This document shows positions 41,834 through 50,395 of a DNA stretch of 64,000 nucleotides, one piece after another. The translations under genes and the position numbers were made by a program. The notes beneath the pieces were generated by a model. The model did no database searches. It was not told where the DNA came from and saw only the letters and a program-made list of their open reading frames with translations. The stretch's first letter is position 1; every line of letters begins with the position of its first letter. This DNA is from Streptomyces spiramyceticus. GTDB taxonomy: Bacteria; Actinomycetota; Actinomycetes; Streptomycetales; Streptomycetaceae. Location: NCBI RefSeq assembly GCF_028807635.1, contig NZ_JARBAX010000001.1, positions 4,079,501-4,143,500 of the forward strand. Reading direction: 5' to 3'.

Positions 41834-44148
41834 CATCCACCACCCCGGCCGTCAGACCCGCCAACGCGCTCACCGGCAAGCGCCGCATCGCCTTCGCCAG
41901 CTTCGTCGACGAGAACTACCTGCCCGGCTTTCTCGTACTGCTGCGCAGCCTCGCCCTGTCGAATCCGGGGCTGTGCGAGGACTTCATCGTCCTGCACGAC
42001 GACCTGAAGCCCTCCTCCGTCGCCCGGATACGCGCACTGCACCCGCGCATCGAGCTGCGCCGCGTGGACGCCGCCCACTACGACTCGTACGCCAAGGGCG
42101 ACCAGGACAACTACCTGGTCCGCAAGGCGTACTTCATTCTCGACGTCTTCCGCATACGCGACTACGACACGGTGATCACCCTGGACACCGACATGGTGGT
42201 CCTCGGTGATCTGGGCGAGCTGCTGAAGCTGCGCGAAGGGCTGGCGGCCGTACCGCAGTTCTTCTACGGACAGCACAAGCTCAACAGCGGTCTCCTCGTC
42301 ATCCAGCGCGAATACCTGAGTGACGAGTTCTGTGCGCGCATCGACGCCACCGGCCGCAGCGGCGACTACGAACTCGACAAGCACGACCAGGGCATTCTCA
42401 ATGCCGTACTGGACGGGGACTTCGTCCAGCTCGACGCCCGCTACAACTTCGTCAAGCGGCGGCTGTCCGGCGACCTGCCCGTGCCCGACGACACCGCGAT
42501 CCTGCACTTCACCGGCCGGCACAAGCCCTGGCAGGGCGGCGAGGCGGGATACGGGAAGGCCGAGGAGCGCTGGCGCGAGTACGAGCTGTCCGACGCGCAG
42601 TTCCACGCTGCCTACCTGGCGCTGTCCAAGGGCATGCACCACGACCTGCTCGTCCACTTCGGCACCCCGCACGTCGAGCGCACCAGCGACGTGGAGAGCG
42701 CCCGCAAGGTCGCCGCGGCCCACATCGCGGCGGGCGAGTACCAGGAAGCGGTGGATCTGCTCGGCCGCGTACGTATCCCGGTGGATTCGGCCTGGCCGCA
42801 CGAGGTGCTGGGGCACGCGCTGATGAGCGTGTCCCGTTACGAGGAGGCCAGAGCACAGCTGCTGCTCGCCACCGCCGCGCCGAACCGGGCCGCCACCGCC
42901 TTCGGGCGGCTCGCCCAGATCGCCTGGATCCACGGCGACGACGAGGCGGCCCAGCAGCACGCCCTGGACGGGCTCCGGGTCGACCCGACGCACCGGGCCG
43001 GCCGCTTGATGCAGCGCCGTACGGAGGGTCCGCGGGCTCAGCAGGAGGGCGTTGCCGAAGAGCAGTTGGCGCACGTCGCCTTCTACATGGAGCGCCAGGG
43101 CAACGCGGGTGACAAGCTGCTGCCAGAGAGCGTACGGCTGGCCTTCGACGCCGACCCCGGCCCGCGGAAATGGCACTCCGTCCACGCCCACCGGCTCTTC
43201 GACGAGGCCGCCCTGGAGCGGGTCAACGCCCGGCGCGGCCTGGTCATCGGCGGCGGCGGACTGTTCATCCCCGACACCGCGCCCAACGGCAACAGCGCCT
43301 GGCAGTGGAACGTCCCCGACGCGCTCCTGAACCGTATCGACGTCCCCGTCATGGTGTACGCGGTCGGCTTCAACGCCTTCGACGGCCAGTCCTACCGGGC
43401 CGGACGCTTCAACGCCGCCCTGCGCGCCCTCGTCGAGCGCGCCTCCTTCTTCGGGCTCCGCAACCACGGCTCGATCGAGAAGGTACGCGCGCTGCTCCCC
43501 GCCGAGCTGCACGACAAGGTGCGCTTCCAGCCCTGCCCGACCACCGTCACCCGGCAGCTCGTGGACGGCTGGGCCGACCCCCTCCACCGCGAGAACACCG
43601 TGCTGGTCAACGCGGCGTACGACCGGGCGGGCCTGCGCTTCGGCCACGACTACGGGCACTTCCTCGCCGAGATGGCGAAGGCGGTACGGGCGCTCGGCGC
43701 CCACGCCGAGGTCAAGTGCGTGGCGCACTCGCTCGACGACGAGCGGATCGCCTTCGACCTGCGGCGCGAGCACGGCATCTCGCTGCCGGTGATCCCGATG
43801 TACGACTTCGACAACGAAGCGATCAGGGACACGTACGCCCGTACCAAGCTGGTGATCGGCATGCGCGGGCACGCCGGGATGATCCCGTTCGGCTGCGGAA
43901 CGCCGATCATCAGCCTGATCTCGCACCCCAAGATGGCGTACTTCCTGTCCGACATCGAGCGGCCCGAGTGGGGCATCTCCGTCCACGACAAGGACCTGGG
44001 GGCGCAGCTCACCGAGAAGGCGCTCGGGCTGCTGGGCGACCATGCCGCGGCTGTGGCCGATGTGCACGGCCGGCAGCAGGAGCTGTGGAAGGTGACCGAG
44101 GCCAATGCGGCGGATCTGCGGGTGATTCTCGGCAGCCCGGCCGTTTGA
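41830..44148 (+). CDS. Fusion: GT8-like glycosyltransferase, TPR region and polysaccharide pyruvyltransferase
   Basis: Encodes 772 residues. Residues about 15-265 form a GT8-like glycosyltransferase with LDTDMVV (Asp119, Asp121) and HFTGRHKPW; about 285-410 are TPR-like; about 415-760 are polysaccharide pyruvyltransferase (GNAGDKLLPESV, VIGGGGLFIPD, GLRNHGSIEKV, GMRGHAGMIPFGCGTPIISL). It could add a hexose and a pyruvate ketal to the same acceptor. The ATG overlaps the GT29 stop (ATGA), so the two are one translational unit. It is followed by a 24-bp perfect hairpin. The fusion is unusual, and its acceptor is inferred to be the wall polymer. Confidence 0.88.
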   Translation: MTSTTPAVRPANALTGKRRIAFASFVDENYLPGFLVLLRSLALSNPGLCEDFIVLHDDLKPSSVARIRALHPRIELRRVDAAHYDSYAKGDQDNYLVRKAYFILDVFRIRDYDTVITLDTDMVVLGDLGELLKLREGLAAVPQFFYGQHKLNSGLLVIQREYLSDEFCARIDATGRSGDYELDKHDQGILNAVLDGDFVQLDARYNFVKRRLSGDLPVPDDTAILHFTGRHKPWQGGEAGYGKAEERWREYELSDAQFHAAYLALSKGMHHDLLVHFGTPHVERTSDVESARKVAAAHIAAGEYQEAVDLLGRVRIPVDSAWPHEVLGHALMSVSRYEEARAQLLLATAAPNRAATAFGRLAQIAWIHGDDEAAQQHALDGLRVDPTHRAGRLMQRRTEGPRAQQEGVAEEQLAHVAFYMERQGNAGDKLLPESVRLAFDADPGPRKWHSVHAHRLFDEAALERVNARRGLVIGGGGLFIPDTAPNGNSAWQWNVPDALLNRIDVPVMVYAVGFNAFDGQSYRAGRFNAALRALVERASFFGLRNHGSIEKVRALLPAELHDKVRFQPCPTTVTRQLVDGWADPLHRENTVLVNAAYDRAGLRFGHDYGHFLAEMAKAVRALGAHAEVKCVAHSLDDERIAFDLRREHGISLPVIPMYDFDNEAIRDTYARTKLVIGMRGHAGMIPFGCGTPIISLISHPKMAYFLSDIERPEWGISVHDKDLGAQLTEKALGLLGDHAAAVADVHGRQQELWKVTEANAADLRVILGSPAV

Positions 44149-44152
44149 GCCA

Positions 44153-44204
44153 GGGGGTGTCCGGTCGGTCTCCGCGACGCCGCGGAGACCGACCGGACAC
44201 CCCC
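44153..44204 (+). terminator. Perfect 24-bp hairpin after the GT29 operon
   Basis: 44153-44176 (starting GGGGGTGTCCGG) pairs exactly with 44181-44204 across a 4-nt loop. It begins 4 bp after the stop of the pyruvyltransferase fusion. Confidence 0.88.
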
Positions 44205-44213
44205 CTAGGCAGG

Positions 44214-44245
44214 GAGGGCGGGCCACTGGTCAGTGGCCCGCCCTC
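44214..44245 (-). terminator. Second hairpin, facing the polysialyltransferase-like gene
   Basis: GAGGGCGGGCCAC (44214-44226) pairs exactly with 44233-44245 (loop TGGTCA). It lies 25 bp beyond the stop of the minus-strand gene and likely ends that transcript. Confidence 0.8.
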
Positions 44246-44269
44246 GGCGTCGTACTGCGAGACCGGCCG

Positions 44270-45616
44270 TCAGCCGAGTGCCGCCCTCTTGAGCGCGGCC
44301 CTCTTGAAGGACCGGGCCCTGCGCGCCACCCGCCGCAGCGTCGCATTGCGCGGGACGAACGCGAACTGCTTCGGGATCGCGCCCGGCAGGGCGAGCGTGG
44401 TCAGACGGCGGCGCTTGAAGTAGCGCCAGGTGCTGCCGTTGAGATGCTCGGCGAGATAGCGTTCGGCCGCCGGTCGCAGGTCCGCGCGGATCTGCGGCTG
44501 CATCGCGAAGCCGACCGCCCGGACGAGGCCCGCCAGGTCGGGCGGGGCGGTGTGGTCGCCCTCCTCCGGGCCCGCCCCCGCCAGGTCCGGGACCAGGGCG
44601 TCGACGATCGTGACCGGGACGCGGTTGCTGTTCTGGTACGGCGCCAGGCGCTCCAGGAGCCGGTCCGTGCCGGTCCGGGCGACCGGGATCGAGTAGAACG
44701 TGCTCGCCGTCAGCAGCGCCGTCGAGAAGCAGCCGACCACGAGCGCCGGTCGGATCCGCTGGTAGAGCACCTCGGCAAGCAACGGGTGGTCCAGGACGGT
44801 CAGTTCGACGCCGAGGGACTCCGCCTCGCGCTCCAGCATGCGCGACCAGCGGGCCGGGGCCGTCGGGTGCGGCTTGAAGACGATCCGGCGGTGGCCCCGG
44901 GTGACGGCGCCGCGCAACATCGTGACGTGCAGCTCCTCTTCCTCCTCGGCGGTGAGGATCGAGAGCGCCGACAGATACTGGCCGAGGAGCAGGGCCGCGT
45001 CTGCGGGCAGGTCCAACTCGCGTTCTGCGTCGGAGAGTTCCGTGAGGACCTTCAGGAACGCTTCCGTCGGTACGACCTCCGGCGTGACGCCGTACTCGCC
45101 CAGCAGCAGCGGCTCCAGGCCCGGCACCAGGTCCAGATGGAGCAGGCGGCGTACGCGCGTGCCCACCAGTGGGTCGATCTTGTTCCGGGTCGGGCCGTAG
45201 CTCATCAGGCCGTCGGCGTAGACGTCCAGCGGAGCGTCCGTGAACAGCTGGGTGAGCGCGAGCGCCGGGTTGACCTGGATGGACTCGACGATCAGCTCCA
45301 CCGTGTCGTCGCCGAGACCCCACAGAAGCCTCAAGTGGCGTTCCCACAGCGGGATGTCGTCGGCCCGCGGCGCCCAGGCGCCCGGGTGGAAGGGGGCGAT
45401 GGTCTCGTTCCAGGACAGCAGCCCGTCGAAGCGGCCGCGCAGCCGCTCGAAGCCGGGCATCTCGTCGAGCGAGGGGGTCGTCTCGGGCGTCGCGGCGTTG
45501 TTGCTGACGAGGAGCAGCCTCCGGTCGGCCCGGCCGAAGCAGTCGCTGTCGATCGCGGCGGCCAGCGTCGCGGCGCCGTACAGCGTGGAGGCGAAGAAGA
45601 TCTGCGTCGTGGGCAT
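44270..45616 (-). CDS. Polysialyltransferase-family glycosyltransferase
   Basis: Encodes 448 residues resembling the alpha-2,8-polysialyltransferase family: TQIFFASTLYGAATLAAAID at the N-terminus, GLMSYGPTRNKID, and the nucleotide-binding/catalytic part with IVFKPHPTAPARWS and VVGCFSTALLTAS, the H-P and S-[TS]-A motifs of CMP-sialic-acid-using enzymes. The C-terminal tail is strongly basic. It should polymerise or add a nonulosonic acid. ATG 45616 overlaps the GT2 stop (TGATG). Confidence 0.82.
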   Translation of the reverse strand: MPTTQIFFASTLYGAATLAAAIDSDCFGRADRRLLLVSNNAATPETTPSLDEMPGFERLRGRFDGLLSWNETIAPFHPGAWAPRADDIPLWERHLRLLWGLGDDTVELIVESIQVNPALALTQLFTDAPLDVYADGLMSYGPTRNKIDPLVGTRVRRLLHLDLVPGLEPLLLGEYGVTPEVVPTEAFLKVLTELSDAERELDLPADAALLLGQYLSALSILTAEEEEELHVTMLRGAVTRGHRRIVFKPHPTAPARWSRMLEREAESLGVELTVLDHPLLAEVLYQRIRPALVVGCFSTALLTASTFYSIPVARTGTDRLLERLAPYQNSNRVPVTIVDALVPDLAGAGPEEGDHTAPPDLAGLVRAVGFAMQPQIRADLRPAAERYLAEHLNGSTWRYFKRRRLTTLALPGAIPKQFAFVPRNATLRRVARRARSFKRAALKRAALG

Positions 45617-46599
45617 CAGGCCGCTGCCCCCGCCGCGATCACGGAACGACGGCGGAGAAGGCGGCGCAGGCGCACCGAACGCTTCATGTCCATCGAATCC
45701 AGTGCGTCTCTCAGAATGTCCTGCGGCATCCCCTTGAGGGCCGCCGCACTCATCGTCCGCAATTTCCGTGCCACGGCCGGTTCGAACCTTTCGATACTTC
45801 CCAAGTGATGGGAAATGATGGCGCAGTATGTGCGTACAGCTTTCGGCAGAAGACGGTCCGCATCCGGGTCTTTCGCCGTTTCCTCGATGACCTGATCGAA
45901 GGCGCGGATGAAATCCAGCTGCCGCACATCACCGATCTGTGTGAGCGAAGAGGAGACACCCCGCCGGTAGAAGACACCCAGCGAGGCGACGGTGGCGAAG
46001 GATTCCGCCTCCCGGTGCAGCCGCCAGATCCAAGGCCGGTCCTCGGCCGTCCGCAGGCCGTCGGTGAAGTGCAGCAGCCCCCGGTCGGCGAGCCGCCGGT
46101 GGTACATGCCGGCCCAGGCGTACGCGTAGTCCACGGACGTCGACCGGTCGGCGGGCAGGATCGCCTCGCGCGGCGACATGACGACGCCGCGCCGGCCGTG
46201 CGGGACGCGGTGGACCGTACGGGAACGGCCCGTGCACTGCACATGGTCCGTACGGACGAAGTCGCAGCCCAGCGTCTCCATGGTGGCGAGCAGCCCGGTG
46301 TAGTGGCCGGGGGCCAGCCAGTCGTCGCCGTCGAGGAAGGTCAGGTACTCGCCGCTTGCCGCGTCGAGGCCCGTGTTGCGGGCGGTGGCCAGGCCGCCAT
46401 TGCGCTCATGTCTGACCAGGACCGCCCCCGGAAGGTCCTGTTCCGCACGCTGGAGGATCTCCGGCGTCCCGTCGGTCGAACAGTCGTCGACGAGAATGAA
46501 TTCGAAGTCGTCACGCGCGTTCGCACGGAGACTTCGAAGGGTGTCGGGGGCGTATGTCTGCACGTTGAAGAACGGCACGATGACGGAGAGCTTGACCAC
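45616..46599 (-). CDS. Glycosyltransferase family 2
   Basis: Encodes 327 residues with the GT2 (GT-A) signatures KLSVIVPFFNVQTYAPDTLRS, ILVDDCSTDGT, GLATARNTGLDAASGEYLTFLDGDDW (metal-binding DGD) and a downstream TAEDRPWIW. It should transfer a nucleotide-activated sugar to the growing wall glycan; the donor is unknown. GTG 46599 has little ribosome site and may be leaderless. Divergent from the DUF6716 gene and coupled to the polysialyltransferase-like gene. Confidence 0.88.
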   Translation of the reverse strand: MVKLSVIVPFFNVQTYAPDTLRSLRANARDDFEFILVDDCSTDGTPEILQRAEQDLPGAVLVRHERNGGLATARNTGLDAASGEYLTFLDGDDWLAPGHYTGLLATMETLGCDFVRTDHVQCTGRSRTVHRVPHGRRGVVMSPREAILPADRSTSVDYAYAWAGMYHRRLADRGLLHFTDGLRTAEDRPWIWRLHREAESFATVASLGVFYRRGVSSSLTQIGDVRQLDFIRAFDQVIEETAKDPDADRLLPKAVRTYCAIISHHLGSIERFEPAVARKLRTMSAAALKGMPQDILRDALDSMDMKRSVRLRRLLRRRSVIAAGAAA

Positions 46600-46786
46600 C
46601 CCCGCGACGCTAGGGCGTACTCCGGCATTCGTTGCGACACCCGGGGAGATGCCGGGTGAACGAAGAATGGCGGAATGGTTAACCAGCCTGTTTTCCGGGC
46701 GCCGACGCCGATCGTCGATGTGCTGTTAACCCTTTGTTGCGGCTGAGTTGGGCCGTGAATCGGAATGCCTCCCTAGTTTCATCGAT
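46600..46786. promoter_or_regulatory. Divergent promoter region of the nonulosonate cluster
   Basis: A 187-bp AT-richer gap holding the palindrome GGTTAACC (46677-46684) and a second GTTAACC (46725-46731), 48 bp apart, plus a short stem around 46640-46660. It probably drives both arms of the cluster. Confidence 0.5.
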
Positions 46787-48109
46787 GTGCCAGCAAGTAC
46801 CAGCAAAGCCCTGCGGATCGCCGTGATCGCCGATTCCGACACGCGATGGAAATGGGGCGCACTCACCGCCCGTCGCATCGCGCCGGAAGCCGAACTCAGC
46901 GGATTCCTGCTGCGTGGCCGCGCCACCCCCACACCCCGCCAGCTCGCCGAAGTCGGCGTACCGGTGGACGGAGTGCGGGAAGTGACCGCCGCGGAATTCA
47001 TCGGCGAGATCGAGCACGAGTCGTACGACGTCGTCCTGCTCGCCCTCGTCGGCGGCGCCGTACAGGCGATGCTGCACGGCCTCGCGCCGCTGTGGCCCAA
47101 GGCCGCGAGACGCCCCGTCATCGGCACCGGTTACGTCGGCGTCGTGTACGAGAAGCTCGCCGACGGGCTGCTGCTGCGTCACGGCGCCGACATCGTGCTC
47201 GCCAACTCCCGCCACGACGCGGAGCGTTTCCGCGCGGTGTACGAGGGCGTGGGCGCGGATGCTTCGGCCGTGACGGAGGCGGCGCTGCCGTTCCTGGGCG
47301 GTGCACGGTACGAAGGCACAGACACCGCCACCGTCGTCTTCGCCGCCCAGCCCTCCGTCCCGCAGTCCCGAGCCGACCGTACGTACCTGCTGCGCCGCCT
47401 GGTCCAGCACGCCAGGCTGCACCCCGGCCGCGAAGTCCTCCTCAAACTGCGCAGCAAGCCGGGCGAGCACACCACGCACATCGAGGAACTGCCCTACCAG
47501 AAGCTCGCCGCCCGCACAGAAGGCGGCGTGCCCCCCAACTTCCGCCTCGTCTACGGGCACATGGGCGAGGTCCTGGACCGCACCGACCTCCTCGTGACGG
47601 TCAGCTCGACCGCCGCCCTGGAATCGCTGCACCGCCGCATCCCGACCGCCGTCCTGACCGACCTGGGCGTGCGCGAAGTCCTCGGCAACCACCACTTCCT
47701 CGGCTCCGGATGCCTGACGTCCTGGGACCGGCTCGACGCCGGGCACCGGCCGCAGGCCGACGAGGAGTGGCTCGCGCGACAGGGCGTGGCGGCTGGGGGT
47801 CCCCCCACGCCGCCAGGCGTAGGGGGAGGCTCGTACGAAACGGCCTTCGACGCCGTACGCAAACGGGTCACCGCACTCCTGGAGCGCCCCGGACTCCCGC
47901 CCCTGGCCCCCTACTACACACCCGCCACCGCGCCGGGCTACCTCCCCGGCATCCTCGCCCGCCACCGCCTCGACGGGTCGGCGGCCACCACCGACGTCAC
48001 GGGCGTACGCCGCGTCGTGCGCGACGCCGTACGGGAAGTGGCGCGCGGGGCGTACCGCCACGGGGTGCAGCGCGTGGCCCCCGTCATCCGCCGCATGGGA
48101 GAACTATGA
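46787..48109 (+). CDS. DUF6716 putative glycosyltransferase
   Basis: Encodes 440 residues. It opens with a Rossmann-like KALRIAVIADSDTRWKWGALTA and later has GTGYVGVVYEKLADG, VLLKLRSKPGEHTTH, LVTVSSTAALESLHRRIPT and HHFLGSGC, a GT-B-like plan matching DUF6716. The S-S-T-A-A motif recalls polysialyltransferase-type CMP-sugar enzymes. It is probably a nonulosonate or other glycosyltransferase; the reaction is unproven. GTG 46787 is preferred to the upstream frame because conservation begins there. The stop overlaps the next ATG (ATGA), so it is coupled to CMP-sugar synthesis. Confidence 0.82.
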   Translation: MPASTSKALRIAVIADSDTRWKWGALTARRIAPEAELSGFLLRGRATPTPRQLAEVGVPVDGVREVTAAEFIGEIEHESYDVVLLALVGGAVQAMLHGLAPLWPKAARRPVIGTGYVGVVYEKLADGLLLRHGADIVLANSRHDAERFRAVYEGVGADASAVTEAALPFLGGARYEGTDTATVVFAAQPSVPQSRADRTYLLRRLVQHARLHPGREVLLKLRSKPGEHTTHIEELPYQKLAARTEGGVPPNFRLVYGHMGEVLDRTDLLVTVSSTAALESLHRRIPTAVLTDLGVREVLGNHHFLGSGCLTSWDRLDAGHRPQADEEWLARQGVAAGGPPTPPGVGGGSYETAFDAVRKRVTALLERPGLPPLAPYYTPATAPGYLPGILARHRLDGSAATTDVTGVRRVVRDAVREVARGAYRHGVQRVAPVIRRMGEL

Positions 48110-49380
48110 GCAGCCAGCCGCAGCCCCTCGAAGACGCGTCCGCGTCCGCGTCCGCGACCGCGAGGGCGACCGCGACCGTACGCCGCGTCCTCGCCGTAAT
48201 CCCCGCACGCGGCGGATCCAAGGGCGTACCCGCCAAGAACCTCGCCGCCGTCGGGGGCGTGCCGCTCGTCGCGCGCGCCGTCCGGGCGTGCCGGGGCGCC
48301 GGTCATGTCACGGACGTCGTGGTCTCGACGGACGACGCCGCGATCGCGGAGGTGGCACGCGGCGCGGGCGCCGAAGTGGTGCTGCGCCCGGCGGACATCG
48401 CAGGTGACACGGCGACCAGCGAGGCGGCCGTACTGCACGCCATGGACGCCCACGAGGCAATCCGGGGCTCGGCGGCGGACGTGGTCCTGCTGGTGCAGTG
48501 CACCAGCCCGTTCCTGACGAGCGAGGACATCGAAGGCGTCTGCGCGGCGGTGATCGAGGACGGCGCGGACACGGCGCACACGGTGGCCCCCTTCCACGGC
48601 TTCGTCTGGCGGGAGGACACACCGGACAGCCACGGCGTCAACCACGACAAGGCCTTCCGCCCCCGCCGCCAGGACCGCCCCCAGGACTACCTGGAGACCG
48701 GCGCCGCGTACGCCATGGACGCCGCCGGATTCCGCGAGGCCGGGCACCGTTTCTTCGGGCGTACCGCGCTCGTACGCACCGACCCCGCCCGGGTCCTGGA
48801 GATCGACGACCCGCACGACCTGGCACGGGCCCGTGCCCTCGCGCCGCTCTTCGACGCACAGGCCACCACGCTCCCGACGCGCGACGACATCGACGCCGTC
48901 GTCATCGACTTCGACGGCACCCAGACCGACGACAGGGTGCTGATCGACTCCGAAGGACGCGAACTCGTCGCCGTGCACCGCGGCGACGGACTCGGCATCG
49001 CGGCCCTGCGCAACGCGGGGCTCAAGCTGCTGATCCTGTCCACGGAACAGAACCCGGTCGTCGCCGCACGGGCCCGCAAGCTGCGTATCCCCGTACTCCA
49101 CGGCATCGACCGCAAGGACCTCGCGCTCAAGCAGTGGTGCGAGGAACAGGGCGTCGCCCCCGAGCGGGTCCTCTACGCCGGCAACGACGTCAACGACCTC
49201 GCCTGCCTGGCCCTCGTCGGCTGGCCGGTGGCGGTCGCCAATGCCCACGACACGGTCCGCGGCGCCGCACGCGCCGTCACGACCGTGCCCGGGGGCGACG
49301 GCGCGATCCGCGAGATCGCCGCCTGGGTCCTCGGCCCGTCACTGACCACCGCTCCTCAAGCCCCTCATCCCCACCCGTAA
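48106..49380 (+). CDS. CMP-nonulosonate synthetase fused to a HAD phosphatase
   Basis: Encodes 424 residues. About 26-240 is a cytidylyltransferase (RRVLAVIPARGGSKGVPAKNL; LLVQCTSPFLTSEDI; ETGAAYAMD); about 262-410 is a KdsC/NeuA2-like HAD phosphatase with DFDGTQTDD (Asp268) and GNDVNDLACL. Together they could dephosphorylate Kdn-9-phosphate and activate Kdn with CTP, an arrangement like animal CMAS. The nucleophile Asp and partner Asp are present, so the phosphatase may be active. The N-terminus has a low-complexity Ser/Ala run. ATG 48106 overlaps the DUF6716 stop. Confidence 0.9.
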   Translation: MSSQPQPLEDASASASATARATATVRRVLAVIPARGGSKGVPAKNLAAVGGVPLVARAVRACRGAGHVTDVVVSTDDAAIAEVARGAGAEVVLRPADIAGDTATSEAAVLHAMDAHEAIRGSAADVVLLVQCTSPFLTSEDIEGVCAAVIEDGADTAHTVAPFHGFVWREDTPDSHGVNHDKAFRPRRQDRPQDYLETGAAYAMDAAGFREAGHRFFGRTALVRTDPARVLEIDDPHDLARARALAPLFDAQATTLPTRDDIDAVVIDFDGTQTDDRVLIDSEGRELVAVHRGDGLGIAALRNAGLKLLILSTEQNPVVAARARKLRIPVLHGIDRKDLALKQWCEEQGVAPERVLYAGNDVNDLACLALVGWPVAVANAHDTVRGAARAVTTVPGGDGAIREIAAWVLGPSLTTAPQAPHPHP

Positions 49381-49434
49381 CTCCCCCTCATATCACCCCT
49401 GTTACTCCCCCATACCCCCGTTAGGAAAGCCCAC

Positions 49435-50361
49435 ATGAGCAGCAACTCCCGCCTCCGCGCCCTCGGTTCGAAGACCGCCGGCCCCGGCAACCCCGTCTAC
49501 GTCACCGGCGAGATCGGCATCAACCACAACGGTGAGCTGGAGAACGCCATCGCGCTGATCGACGTCGCCGCCGACGCCGGCTGCGACGCGGTCAAGTTCC
49601 AGAAGCGGACCCCGGAGATCTGCACGCCGCGCGACCAGTGGGACATCGAGCGCGACACGCCCTGGGGCCGGATGACGTACATCGACTACCGCCACCGCGT
49701 CGAGTTCGGCGAGGACGAGTACCGCGCCATCGACGAGCACTGCAAGAAGCGCGGCATCGACTGGTTCGCCTCGCCGTGGGACACCGAGGCCGTCGCCTTC
49801 CTGGAGAAGTTCGACCTGCCGGCCCACAAGGTCGCCTCCGCGTCCCTCACGGACGACGAGCTGCTGCGCGCCCTGCGCGCCACCGGACGCACGGTCATCC
49901 TGTCCACCGGCATGTCGACCCCGCGCCAGATCCGCCACGCCGTCGAGGTCCTCGGCAGCGACAACATCCTGCTCTGCCACGCCACGTCGACGTACCCGGC
50001 GAAGGCCGAGGAGCTCAACCTGCGGGTCATCAACACCCTCCAGGCCGAGTACCCCAACGTCCCGATCGGCTACAGCGGCCACGAGACCGGCCTCCAGACG
50101 ACCCTCGCCGCCGTTGCCCTCGGCGCCGCGTTCGTCGAGCGCCACATCACCCTCGACCGCGCCATGTGGGGCTCCGACCAGGCCGCGTCCGTCGAGCCCG
50201 GCGGCCTGACCCGCCTGGTCCGCGACATCCGCACCATCGAGGCCTCGCTCGGCGACGGCGTCAAGAAGGTGTACGAGTCCGAGCTCGGCCCGATGAAGAA
50301 GCTGCGCCGCGTCGCGGGCGTCGTCGCTGAGGGCGCAGACCGCGAGCCCGCAGCGGTCTGA
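49435..50361 (+). CDS. neuB: N-acetylneuraminate/Kdn synthase family protein (NeuB) without SAF domain
   Basis: Encodes 308 residues; the NeuB TIM barrel is complete: TGEIGINHNGELENAIALID, CDAVKFQKRTPE, WFASPWDTEAVAFLEKF, KVASASLTDDELLRA, LSTGMSTPRQI, LCHATSTYPA, YSGHETG and ERHITLDRAMWGSDQAAS. It condenses phosphoenolpyruvate with mannose (or ManNAc) phosphate to give Kdn or a sialic acid. The usual antifreeze-like SAF domain at the C-terminus (full NeuB about 340-350 residues) is absent. Starts at ATG 49435 behind TAGGAAAG. Confidence 0.9.
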   Translation: MSSNSRLRALGSKTAGPGNPVYVTGEIGINHNGELENAIALIDVAADAGCDAVKFQKRTPEICTPRDQWDIERDTPWGRMTYIDYRHRVEFGEDEYRAIDEHCKKRGIDWFASPWDTEAVAFLEKFDLPAHKVASASLTDDELLRALRATGRTVILSTGMSTPRQIRHAVEVLGSDNILLCHATSTYPAKAEELNLRVINTLQAEYPNVPIGYSGHETGLQTTLAAVALGAAFVERHITLDRAMWGSDQAASVEPGGLTRLVRDIRTIEASLGDGVKKVYESELGPMKKLRRVAGVVAEGADREPAAV

Positions 50362-50395
50362 CAGAAATCGGAAAACGGAAACCGGTCGAGTCGCC

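Noticed and set aside
41713..44226. 837-codon minus-strand ORF opposite the GT8/pyruvyltransferase fusion
   Set aside because: Low-complexity Val/Leu/Arg composition and no domain; shadow of the coding strand.
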